Below, piece by piece: positions 42,411-51,991 of a DNA stretch of 64,000 bases. The notes under the pieces are model-generated. The model was not told the origin of the DNA and did not search any database. It saw nothing but the letters and a program-made list of their open reading frames with translations. Within the stretch, counting starts at the first letter, position 1. Each line of letters opens with the position of its first letter. Source of the stretch: Saitoella complicata NRRL Y-17804 (lineage: Eukaryota > Ascomycota > Saitoellomycetes > Saitoellales > Saitoellaceae); contig NW_017566992.1 of the NCBI RefSeq assembly GCF_001661265.1, forward strand, positions 589,514 through 653,513. Direction: 5' to 3'. The position numbers and the translations under genes are program-made.

Positions 42411-44858
42411 ATGTTCTACAACCACGAGTAAGGCCAAGGACCTTCCCTTTTTCTCACGAAGCTGACGTTGACTTTACAGTCTCCTTTTGAAGCGCAAGGG
42501 TGGTTTTGGTGTTGTTTGGTGAGCATATATCTCGGAGTTTTCGCTGACCGAAGCTGACGCGTCCAAAGGCTCGCTGCGACTCTTGGGTCCAAGTCTTCAC
42601 TGAAGAAGCTTCAAAAACGCGACATTCTGTCGGTTGACATCGGACGTACATGCGATGACCTTGTGAATCCTTCCGAGCCCATGGCCCTTCGTCTACAGTC
42701 CAACTTGATGGTCGGTGTCACACGTGTCTTCGCGCAACAATACGGGTTCTTCTATGGTGCGTCTCTCTTTTCACACGCGTATGCTTGACTAAAAGGTGAC
42801 GCAGCGGACGTCACCGTCGCACATGCCAAAGTCCGCCGTGAACTGGTGTCCCTCTCTACTGAAGCACGCGACATCGACCTTCCTGTCACTGGGCAAAAAC
42901 GCGCTCAGGAGTCCTTGACCCTCCCAGATGACCCGACTTTCAATCCCGACGTTCTCCTGCTTCAACCTCTTGGCGGAATGGGCAACACCCTGCACGGTCT
43001 CCAAGGTCTGTTGTTAGACGGTCACGACATTGGTGACGTGTCAGCTCTCAGTCTCCGCGGTACGCCAAGTGTCACGGGTTCTGCTCCCGGTCGCCGCCTA
43101 AGCCAAAACTCCCTCTTGGACGAATCCTCATTCTCAAACGGCGTAGGTCCGGACTTCGGCGGCCTCCTCTCAGGCAATGTCGGTACTTCTGTCGGCGGCT
43201 ACGACATCGATCTCAACAACGTGAACGCGCTCAACCTCGCCTTGGACCTCAATGACGACATGTTTGGTGTCGGTGCGGGTGGAGAGGACGCATTCATCGG
43301 TGACCTGGATTTCGAGTTCGGTGCGGATGGGGCTATGCGTCCGACGCAGGAAGCTGCTGCTGCGAGTAGGAGGAGTAAGGCGGGGAGTGACTCTAATGAT
43401 TCGTTGCTTGAAGATGCGGTTAGGAAGGAGCATGATGAGGCCCGACGTAAGAGGCAGAAGTTGGCTACGGCGGGTAACGGCGATGACTGGATGGATGCTA
43501 TTCAGGAGGAGGGCTTCGATCTTGGGTATGGACCGGAACAGCTTGGGAGTGCTGAGCCGTTCCCTATGCGCAACTCTGACACTGCCGAAGTTGAAGCCGC
43601 AGCCGCTGAGGATGGTGAGGCTGCTGCTGCTCCCGCCAGGAAGAAGCGAAAGCCTGCTTGTATTGTCATTGACAAGTCCACCGAGGTCAGCGTGAAGGAG
43701 ATGACCAGCTGGCGTGAGACCTACGTCGACAAGATGAACAAACTCAACGACGCCCGTGTCGCTGCCAACAACAAGAAAGCTGCTGCCGAGGATGCAAAGG
43801 GATGGGTTTTTGGATGGGCTGGCGAGGTTATAAATCCTCAACTAGCTGCGTTCTTTGCACACGACAAGAGTGAAGTCACCGCTGCTGTCGCAGGTGGGAA
43901 AGGAAAGGGAAAGAAGAGGAAGCGTGCCGGAGAGGACCCCGGTGAAGGAGAACTTGGCGATGAGTACGGTCGCGGAGATAATGATGCGCCTCAAGTCATT
44001 CAGTTTGACGAAGACGCCGACGTCGAACTCGGTCGTAACGCCTCCCGTCTCCCCGATGACGATGCCCCGGGCTTCGATCGTGCCTCATTGCCCTGGAACC
44101 AACCTTTCGGGAACGACTCCCGTGCTGGCTCTTTGGGGCCTAACGCATCTGCTGGGCCTGAAGGTTTCAACATCTCCAGCTTCACCGCTTCTTTCATTGG
44201 CAATAGAACGCCGAGTGTTCAGGGTGGCGGAGGCCGTACGAGCATCCGTGGTAGTGGGATTCATCGGTCCATCCTCGGCGATGTTCGTGAGAGCTTCGGT
44301 CCAGATCTGACTTCTGCTTCCGTGAATGAGGATTTTGATGTCTTTGGCGGCGCTGCTGAGATTGATACTCAGCAGGCTCAATCTCAGGGATGGCTACGCA
44401 AGACGTTGGAGAACGAGACGAAGAACTTCATGTTATATGCACATGGGAAGGTTCTGGAGAAGGCGGAGATTGTCGGGAGCGAGGATGGTGAGGGTGTTGT
44501 GTTGACCTTTGCGGAGTTGTGTCCTCCAAGGACGCATAACAGGATGGTCGCCGCCGATGGGTTTGTGAAGCTCTTGCGTATGTCAATTGTTTTGCCATCA
44601 TGTGTATAACATATGCTAATATGCCGACATACAGTTCTGGCCACGAAGAACATCGTCCATGTCAAGCAAGACAAGCCATACGGCAAGATCGATTTCGAGT
44701 TCGTTCAATTTGCCGAGCCTACGGATGATGAGACACCCGAACCTGAAGGAGAGCGTATGCAATCTGTTCAGGAAGAAGATGAAGAAGAGCGGAGTTTAAG
44801 CCATGATAATTTGGATGGGATCGCTGAAGAGGATGAGGAGGAGGAGATCGAGGAGTAG
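42411..44858 (+). CDS. REC8: meiotic cohesin kleisin Rec8
   Basis: Alpha-kleisin that replaces Rad21/Scc1 in meiotic cohesin. Five exons: 42411-42427, 42480-42518, 42569-42756, 42805-44577 and 44635-44858, total 746 residues. The N-domain reads MFYNHDLLLKRKGGFGVVW, LAATLGSKSSLKKLQKRDIL, EPMALRLQSNLMVGVTRVFA and QQYGFFYADV, much closer to what I recall of fission yeast Rec8 than of Rad21. The middle is acidic and disordered with basic KKRKR-type patches. The C-terminal winged helix (TRNRM-like, FVKLLLATKNIVHVKQDKPYGKI) binds the SMC1 head. Candidate separase sites need a matrix search. An acidic tail ends the protein. The first two exons are 17 and 39 nt. Confidence 0.9.
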
Positions 44859-45199
44859 AACAAAGGGAACGTGTGATATATTTGATAAATTATACGCGTT
44901 GCTTGGTGCTATGGCGTTGGACTTTTGCATTTTGTATACCAGTTATATCTGTTAGCTCTTACTATTCTTTGGTAAAGTAGACTCTATGTTTGTCTCTTCG
45001 TGGCTCTGTTCTACATGGCTGAATGCTCCAACTCACTCAAGTATTAAGCATGAACAGAACTGCAAGGCAAAGAACGGTATTAAAAGCATTAGAGCCACAA
45101 ACGGCAACATGAAGCTACTCTAAAAGAAAGGCATAAGGAGCACGATTGAGGTGGCCAGAAAAGCTCGCTCAGCGCAGACTCCGACAATACTCCCACGGC
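44859..45199. other. convergent 3' regions, REC8 / small paralogue A
   Basis: A 341-bp interval; nothing coding seen. AT-rich words near 44875-44900 may support 3' end formation. Confidence 0.4.
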
Positions 45200-45734
45200 T
45201 CATGGACTCTCCAACGAGCTCGAGCTCCCCAATGACACATCCCCCATAATATCATTCAACTCATCAAATCCACCGTACTGAACACCCATACCTCCCAGAA
45301 GGCTTCCCAATTCATCAACACGGTTGCTATCTCTCTTCTCGCTGGCGTTCTTCAACATGAGCACGTATAACCTCAATCCGGTCTCCGTAGAGCGGAGCGG
45401 ACTCCTGTGGGCCAGGTGTCAGTAAGAAAAACAACATCTCCACGGCTTGATCCCACCCATTGAAGTATAGAATCTCCCCATGGTCGACTGGGAAAGGGAT
45501 CTGATGACGCTGGCACATGTCGGAGACGTAATTGTAAATCTCAGCGTTTGTGGTGAGGTAACGAGCATTCTTGGGTAGAGGAGGCGGGCTGTAGGTGATA
45601 GCCTTCGTATTAGCTCCAGGGATATCGACTGCGAAGATATAGTGTTAGCATTTAGTCCATACAACGCTGGTTCCATGAAACTCACCGGTGAGGACGCGGT
45701 CAAGATGGCGATCGAGGTGCTGAAAGGAAGACAT
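45200..45734 (-). CDS. uncharacterised small protein, tandem paralogue A
   Basis: Family not recognised. Three exons, 45734-45686, 45628-45457 and 45404-45200, give 141 residues. It starts MSSFQHLDRHLDRVLTVDIP, continues ITYSPPPLPKNARYLTTN, YNYVSDMCQRHQIPFPVDHG and EILYFN, then LRLYVLMLKNASEKRDSNRV and ends in an acidic, Ser-rich tail. No signal peptide, membrane segment or known catalytic motif. Without the second intron the frame reads on to a stop at 45327; the intron is preferred because it restores alignment with the neighbouring gene at 46254-46822. The two share LDR(V/I)xT(V/I)D, IT..YS.PP, PVD(H/N)GEIL and YVL.LK, and the first intron falls at the same codon and phase. Function unknown. 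Confidence 0.7.
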
Positions 45735-46253
45735 GCTATAGGAAGGATATTTATGCGCGTGTAAACAAAGAAAAGAGTCTGTTTGCCCAGTGTTAGCGAC
45801 TGTATGCCAACCTGACGTGACCAGAAAGGAACAACGAACCTTGATTGAATGCTGACAGGAGAAAAAGGGGTAAGGTCGTGCGAAGGTAGTCTTGATGGAT
45901 GAAGGGTTTGTAGGGATATAGAGCAAAGAAGTCGAATGGTGGCCGTTCTCCTGCTGGCAGGATTATGGTTTGAAGGGAGCAAGGCCAGGTTGAGATGGAG
46001 GTTATATTTTAGATTGCGTGGGACCGACACTGCGGCCGCGTGCAGGGTATCGCGATCGCAGTTTGTGGGGTTGGTAGTGCGGGAGATTAGGCATCTAGGA
46101 CAAAAGGTCGGTTTCAATTGTTTTCAACAAAAACACTTCACGCTCTCAACTACGTATGCAAATGACGAGTACCGATAAGGATACCTACACTCGCTGTCCA
46201 AAAGATTTCGGTCGTGGCATACGCCCTGACACGAGATAGCCGCTCCAGGGACT
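45735..46253. other. intergenic between the two tandem paralogues
   Basis: A 519-bp stretch; promoter of paralogue A and 3' end of paralogue B. Contains GCGGCCGC and GCGATCGC palindromes near 46035-46060. No gene supported. Confidence 0.4.
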
Positions 46254-46822
46254 TCATCCCACCCTCAAAGTGCCCTCGATCTCGTCCATCAGGGCATCGA
46301 CCTTGGACTCCTCCCTCATCTGCGCCTGTAACTTCAAGTACAGCACATACATTCTCGTACCTATACACCACATATGAGCATTATAGCCTCCCCTAACGGC
46401 GCAGGATCAACTCACCGTACTCACTCTGCGGCAAACGCCGAGTGTCGAGGAATAGGATCTCCCCATTATCCACCGGCATATTCCACCTCTTCTTAGAACA
46501 CTGACGAATGACATAACCAGTCATCTCGTCCTGGTTGCGGAAGTATTGGTCGTGCTCGGTTTGAGGAGGTTGGGAATAGTGAGTAGCGGTGATGGGCTGG
46601 CCGGTGCTTGGGTCATTACAGTCGACTGATAGATACGTTAGATATGTTCAGAATCGCTTTCTCACCGGTGGGTCCGTCTTCCTGGAGTGTTTGAAGAGAC
46701 GGGAGACGGCGGCGTGATAAAGGCAAAGACTTACTTGTCCGGATACGATCAACAGGATCATGGCTCTCCAACCTCTGCCTGGCAGGACTCAGAGGGCCCG
46801 AATTCGCAAGTTGCATGTCCAT
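46254..46822 (-). CDS. uncharacterised small protein, tandem paralogue B
   Basis: Family not recognised. Exons 46822-46735, 46625-46416 and 46360-46254 give 134 residues. It reads MDMQLANSGPLSPARQRLES, then VDRIRTIDCNDPSTGQPITA, YFRNQDEMTGYVIRQCSKKR, NMPVDNGEILFLDTRR, and TRMYVLYLKLQAQMREESKV, ending DALMDEIEGTLRVG. The C-terminal third is a likely helix. It matches paralogue A over its full length except the N-terminal 20 residues and A's extra acidic tail. The first intron (109 nt) is longer than usual here and contains a spliceable 16-nt segment, but including that segment brings a stop. Soluble, small, no known motif. Confidence 0.65.
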
Positions 46823-47227
46823 GATCGGTAATACACGATCGATTGAAGAGGTATACCAAATACTGAAAGCTATAGCTGCGGGAAACTCCGAAACGGCGAA
46901 CGACCGACTCGACTTGCAACTGTCAAGTATAAGAGTCCGAATTGCCGTTTGTAAACAACACGATCGCAATGGTCAATTGTTAAAGATGCTGTGGATCATC
47001 CTGTGCCGTGTAGATTACCGACTTGGTCGTCTAAGTCACGCGGCCCGAGAGCAACACCCCTGTCAGGGATCACTCGAAAGCAGTCAGACTCACAAACAGG
47101 GTAATTCGGTGTACGAGAGCGCCGCTGACACGGACAAAGGCAAAATGAAACATTCACGGATTGGAGGAGAAAACGCCATTATAAACCCCGTAGAAAAAGA
47201 AAAAGAAACATTAACGTAAACCCGTTA
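46823..47227. other. intergenic, promoter of paralogue B
   Basis: A 405-bp stretch. A plus-strand frame (46815-47219, 134 residues, starting MSMIGNTRS) is open but has no family character and overlaps the paralogue B start, so I do not call it a gene. Confidence 0.4.
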
Positions 47228-48506
47228 TCATGTCCGCTCATGTCTGCGCCGCCAGGGCTGCAGTGTTCTGTACCAACTCCCCCGTCCCATTCCGTTTGAT
47301 GGTCCTTCTTCCTGGACTGGTAGAAGAGGTGTTCTCTCACTTGTAGTCCTTCTGTGTAGCGAGCGTTGTGAAGAAGAGCAGGACCCCGTGCTGCTGTACC
47401 TCCGCTCAGCCCTCGGCGGCAGGTCGCGTTTCGTGACATCCTCGACATCTCCATCGTAGGATTCGTCATCGCTCAATACCATCGTGGCTGCCTCATCCTC
47501 GAATTCCGCTCGTGGCCATGACATCGTCAAAATACCGAGGAGTAAGACCGCTGTACCCAGCGCAACCAAGGAGATCTGAAGGACTGACAACGCACCGTAC
47601 TGTGCAAAGTAGATCAAGCCGTCAGCAATGGACGTGATGTTGTACACGCAGAACGTCAACGGATACAATATCGTGATAGGTGTGAGCCGTAGTGCGTGGT
47701 TGAGGTATGAAAGCTGAACGAGCGCCAACACGACAAACACCACCACCAACACCCAACTCTGCCACCTATCAAACTGATTCTCATGGAACACGAACGTCTT
47801 AATCAGCAGCTCCACCGCGCTCTTGGCAAGGAGTAGACAATGCGCAGAGATCAATCCACTGACACAACCCAACCCACATCCCCGGATAGTCCTGGCCTTC
47901 TGGCGACACTTGCCAGTTGCTTTGCGCGTGGTACGTCGGTAGAGCTCCACCCCCATGAGGATGATACAGATCAAGATGAGTTGCGCCACCATCCAGATCA
48001 CGAACGGCAACTGCGACAAAAGCCTCAAAAGTTCGTCGAGGGAGTGCGATGGCTCAGTGATGGCTCCAAAGGCAGCGATGAGGACAGCACCCACGCTCGT
48101 CAAGACGGTACCGATCAATCCTTGCAAGCCAAAAGCCTCACCGAGGAGGACATTCGCCAAAACTGCGTTGAACACAAGTCCTGATGCTTGTAGGGGTGCG
48201 AGGACGACGAGTGGTAGGGTAGTAATCTGTACCGACGACCCGAAAACATTAGCGAGGATGTAAATCAACACGCCCGACTGCCACAACGGTCGCTTATACG
48301 AAGCTCGTCGGAGTGTTTGAGGTAAAGCTTCTTCATAAATGTGCGACTTTCTTTGCAAGGTGATGCCTATCCACACACACACATTAGCACAAGGTTGCCA
48401 CCGTTGACCAACGGAAGGGGAAAGCACCCAAAGACTGGATGACGTTTGAAACGAGAGCGATAGCACATCCGACCCAAATGAGAGAGGGAACTCCCTGTGA
48501 AGGCAT
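47228..48506 (-). CDS. NIPA-type magnesium transporter
   Basis: Member of the NIPA (DUF803) branch of the drug/metabolite transporter superfamily; animal members carry Mg2+. Exons 48506-48428 and 48366-47228 give 405 residues. The splice joins IALVSNVIQSLGITLQRKSH, the family's first membrane helix and loop. About nine hydrophobic segments follow, with VVLAPLQASGLVFNAVLANVLLGE and GTVLTSVGAVLIAAFG (the core repeat), LNHALRLTPITILYPLTFCVYN and a last helix ending GILTMSW. The C-terminal 100 residues are cytosolic, Ser/Arg-rich and basic, with an ERTPLL sequence that resembles a dileucine sorting signal. Plasma membrane or endosome by analogy. It is divergent from V-ATPase subunit E. Confidence 0.88.
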
Positions 48507-48913
48507 GTTGGTAAGGATGTGCTGGTTATGGTGGGTTGTTATTCTGGTGCTGGCATGCTCATGCCTGGCGAACCCCGAGGCCGGCTACCTACGAGTCGTA
48601 TGTGCGCCTACCGATGTGTTGGTAGCTGCATCCGGGTTGCTTGCGCGGTGTATCGGGCCTGCGTGGAACACCAGCCATGGCACACTGGACACCATCCTGA
48701 ATGTATGACTTCTGGAATAGTAGCATTTGTCTCTTACAATAGGGCATTTAGATGACACCAGCTGCCTCTTTTCTCCTCTCTTGCTCTTCGTAGACTGCTG
48801 CCTGCCCAATGACGCACTGGCAGCAACCTGCATCAGGCGGTCACCCCCTACGATAAGCACAACCTGCAACGCTCGACGGAGTAAACCATTCCATTCAACA
48901 ACAAGCATTCATC
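48507..48913. promoter_or_regulatory. bidirectional promoter, NIPA transporter / VMA4
   Basis: A 407-bp divergent interval without a supported gene. No TATA box was recognised. Confidence 0.4.
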
Positions 48914-49704
48914 ATGTCGTTAAGCGATGATCAAGTCAACCAGGAGATGAAGAAGATGATTGCTTTCATCAAGCAGGAAGCAATGGAGAAGGCGAGGGAG
49001 ATTCACATTAAGGTATGTCTTGGCCCCTGATCTCCTACGTGAGGTGTGATTGACAGAGGTGGTGTGGACAGGCCGACGAGGAGTTTGCTATTGAGAAGGC
49101 AAAGCTTGTCCGTCAGGAGACTTCCAACATCGACGCGACATACGAGCGCAAGAAGAAGCAAGCCGCCATGCAGCAACAAATCTCCAAGTCCCTCATCACC
49201 AACAAGACTCGTCTGAGGACTCTCGCAGCTCGTCAAGAAGTCCTCGACACTATCTTCGAAGACGCCAGAAACGAGTTGAAGAACGTCTCAAAAGACAAGA
49301 CCATGTACGAGGAATTGTTGAAGGGGTTGCTCCTGCAGGGGCTCTACTCCCTCATGGAGAAGGAGGTCGAGGTCCGAGTCCGCGATGCGGATAAGGATGT
49401 CGTAAAGAAGGCGATCGAGAAGGCTGTTAAGGACTTTAATGAGCAGGCTGGGTTTGAGCCGAGTGTTTCGATTGACGAGGAGGGCGCGTTGCCAAGTGAG
49501 AGTTCGGGGGGTATGGTTATTGTTGGGTTGAGTGGGCGGATTGAGGTTGATAATACGTTGGAGGAGAGGTTGAGACTGTTGGAGGATGATGCGCTGCCGG
49601 CGATCAGGATTGCGCTCTTTGGGTGAGTTGTCGTTGTCATGATGTGTGTGGATATGCTAACGGTGTTGTGCAGTGAATCGCCTAACCGCAAGTTCAAGGA
49701 TTAG
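48914..49704 (+). CDS. VMA4: V-type proton ATPase subunit E
   Basis: Peripheral-stalk subunit of the vacuolar H+-ATPase, which acidifies vacuoles and endosomes. Exons 48914-49012, 49072-49622 and 49674-49704 give 226 residues. The start [30 protein letters not shown], the coiled-coil [17 protein letters not shown], the [14 protein letters not shown] segment and the [15 protein letters not shown] signature are all canonical. The C-terminal globular part has [23 protein letters not shown] and [21 protein letters not shown]. The last exon encodes only the final ten residues (ESPNRKF), as in other fungal genes. Identity is near certain. Confidence 0.96.
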
Positions 49705-49874
49705 AGGACATATTACAGAGTGCCATGATAGGTTGTGGAGGACATCGTGTTCGTTTTAGTCAGTATACCAGGGGTTCATCTCAATTGCTGTTCAAGTGCA
49801 TGTACGCGCTCTTTCAAATTCTTCCTACACGGCCCTCTGTAAGCTTCAAGGTTGACAAGAGGGGCGGCTGCTGC

Positions 49875-50197
49875 TTACACCACCGTGGATAGCTGTCTAA
49901 TCTTCTCAAACTCTGCATCTAGTTCGTCGCACTCTGTCCATACTTGCCGTAAAAGAGCCACGTTGGACTCATATACCTCGACGTTCTCCCGCACCAGCTT
50001 GTTTTGGTTCTGTACTGGTATCAAGGCCTGATCAGACAGCTTACCGGGTTCAACATGGCATTCAATTCGGAAGGGAAACAGCGGCTTACTTGGGTGATCC
50101 TGCTCGAGACTGAGGAGACCACGGCGTCCAAATGCGCGGCCATGCTTGCGGCGTGCTCCTTCAGGGTGGTTATGGCGGCTTCTCCATCGCGGTCCAT
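49875..50197 (-). CDS. small coiled-coil protein, family unknown, 5' end unresolved
   Basis: The last two coding exons are clear: 50197-50090 (MDRDGEAAITTLKEH, MAAHLDAVVSSVSSRITQ) and 50027-49875 (ALIPVQNQNKLVRENVEVYE, then QVWTECDELDAEFEKIRQL). The joined product is at least 86 residues, almost all amphipathic helix with heptad-like spacing, resembling small subunits of cytoskeletal, kinetochore or tethering complexes. The true start may lie upstream: MNARDAFLEAATSVPLPTP near 50360 looks coding, but no splice pair I tried joins it in frame with an intron of normal size. I cannot name the family. An upstream extension would meet or overlap the MRS2 start. Confidence 0.5.
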
Positions 50198-50399
50198 GCT
50201 GGCATTCAAGTCCCAGCGGTGTGGTGTGCCGTATCGCGCGTATCGCTGGAGGCACAATCGATTGACCCGCAGGCACCTGCCTGCCTGCACGGACTTTGGG
50301 CGTTGGCAGTGGGACGGAAGTCGCCGCCTCCAGAAACGCGTCTCTAGCATTCATCCCTGGTCGGTTGCGTCGCCTTGCCAGCTTCATCATTGACTGTTC

Positions 50400-51800
50400 A
50401 TGCTGCCTGCTCGACAGGCCATTCGCTGTACGTTCGAGTTGCCTTCGAAGGCCTTCTTTACCTCGGATTTGCACTCTTCAATACGATTAGTCAGCTCACG
50501 ACTAGCATTCAAGCGGAGTATATGCGGTAGCCCAACACCACAGCCCTCTTCAGGGACTTCACCCTTCTCTACGGCAGCCTCGTTGTTCCGGATCAATGCT
50601 ACGAAGCAACGACCACGAAATCCACCCACGACCTCGGAATGGATCACGGCGAGAATAGGGATCAGACACCTCACCAAAGGCCGCAAACCTACGAATTACC
50701 TCCTGAGTGGCACGGAGCCATCACCTCATACCGTGATCCTTGAACGAAGTCTCGTACCACACAAAAACGAACTCCTGCTACGATGCACGGAATTCGACGC
50801 CAAAGGAAACGTCAAAGTCGCCTCGGGTGAGTTCCGGAAGTCAGAGTTATGTACGAAACACGGCTTGCTACCACGAGATTTGAGAAAGGTCGATACGGGG
50901 CATACCATCGTGCCCTTAATCCTCGTCCGCAAGAATTCAATTTTGATCAACCTTCTACATATTCGGGCGTTAATTAAGGCTGACACAGTGTTGTTGTTCG
51001 ATGTTATTGGCAGTACAGATTCGCATACGCAAAGTGTGTTTATGTACGATTTGGAGGGAAAGCTGCGACAGGGGAGTAAAGCTATGGGTGGATTACCGTA
51101 TGAATTGCGGGCTTTTGAAGCGATTCTGATTAGTGTCACAAGTGCACTGGAGTCAGAGATGCAGGTCTTGCGGAAGATGGTGAATAACCTGCTTGTGGAA
51201 TTGGAAGAAGGCATTGATCGGGACAAGTTGAGGCAGCTCTTGGTCTACTCCAAGAAGCTATCGACGTTCGAACAGAAAGCCACGTTGGTACGAGATGCTC
51301 TGGACGAAATGTTGGAGCAGGATGAAGATTTGGCAGGGATGTACTTGTCGGAGAAGCTCCAGAAGGGATCGGATCGTCCAGCAGATCAGCATGACGAAGT
51401 CGAAATGCTCCTGGAGTCCTACCTGAAGCAAACGGATGAAATCGTACAAACTGTGGAGAACTTGTCATCCAACATCCGAAACACGGAAGAAATTGTCAAC
51501 ATCATCCTCGATGCGAATCGCAACTCGCTGATGTTATTGGAATTGAAGGTGTCCATGCTCACGCTCGGAATTGGTTCTGGTGCCCTTATCGCAGGTCTCC
51601 TCGGAATGAACTTGAAGAACTTTATGGAAGACTCGAATGCTGCTTTCGCTACGGTCTCCATGCTTGCAGTCAGCTTGAGTCTGCTGATATCTGCGACTGG
51701 ATTATACCGATTGAGAAAAACACAAAGGCTGACGATGTGGGCCGAAGACAATGCATTAGGAAAGAAAGGCGGGTTTTCGCCGCCAACCAAGAGACTTTAA
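50400..51800 (+). CDS. MRS2: mitochondrial magnesium channel Mrs2/Lpe10 (CorA family)
   Basis: Inner-membrane Mg2+ channel of the CorA-Mrs2 family. The model is a single exon of 466 residues starting at the ATG at 50400. The first 110 residues are Arg/Ser-rich and look like a mitochondrial presequence. Family landmarks follow: LRCTEFDAKGNVKVASGEF, LLPRDLRKVDTG, ILVRKNSILINLLHIRALI, ELRAFEAILISVTSALE, and LLESYLKQTDEIVQTVENL. Two C-terminal membrane segments flank GLLGMNLKNFMED with the essential GMN. The tail after the second segment is short and basic. The start is uncertain, because 5' coding could be reached through an unseen intron, but no later Met would keep the conserved first domain. 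Confidence 0.92.
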   Translation: MLPARQAIRCTFELPSKAFFTSDLHSSIRLVSSRLAFKRSICGSPTPQPSSGTSPFSTAASLFRINATKQRPRNPPTTSEWITARIGIRHLTKGRKPTNYLLSGTEPSPHTVILERSLVPHKNELLLRCTEFDAKGNVKVASGEFRKSELCTKHGLLPRDLRKVDTGHTIVPLILVRKNSILINLLHIRALIKADTVLLFDVIGSTDSHTQSVFMYDLEGKLRQGSKAMGGLPYELRAFEAILISVTSALESEMQVLRKMVNNLLVELEEGIDRDKLRQLLVYSKKLSTFEQKATLVRDALDEMLEQDEDLAGMYLSEKLQKGSDRPADQHDEVEMLLESYLKQTDEIVQTVENLSSNIRNTEEIVNIILDANRNSLMLLELKVSMLTLGIGSGALIAGLLGMNLKNFMEDSNAAFATVSMLAVSLSLLISATGLYRLRKTQRLTMWAEDNALGKKGGFSPPTKRL

Positions 51801-51991
51801 TGGGCCATTTGGGTAACAGTCGGGCTGACTTTACATTGGGCATCTCTTCTCAGCGAGGCGAGCGGGCGTTTTATCCATTTAAAATACCAAAGAACCATTT
51901 GAAGTATAGAAGATCTTTTGAAAATGCAATTATCACTAATCCAAACGCCTGATTAAGTATGAATTCTTTCCACAACTAAAAACCATAATCA
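51801..51991. other. convergent 3' regions, MRS2 / P4-ATPase
   Basis: A 191-bp interval with AT-rich words (CATTTAAAATACC near 51878) and no gene. Confidence 0.4.

Noticed and set aside
45327-45518. Unspliced reading of paralogue A ending at 45327
   Set aside because: Splicing 45456-45405 instead restores alignment with paralogue B and gives a longer protein-like end, so the unspliced stop is probably not used.
46815-47219. 134-residue plus-strand frame
   Set aside because: It overlaps the start of paralogue B, has no conserved motif and low-complexity ends; kept only as a note.
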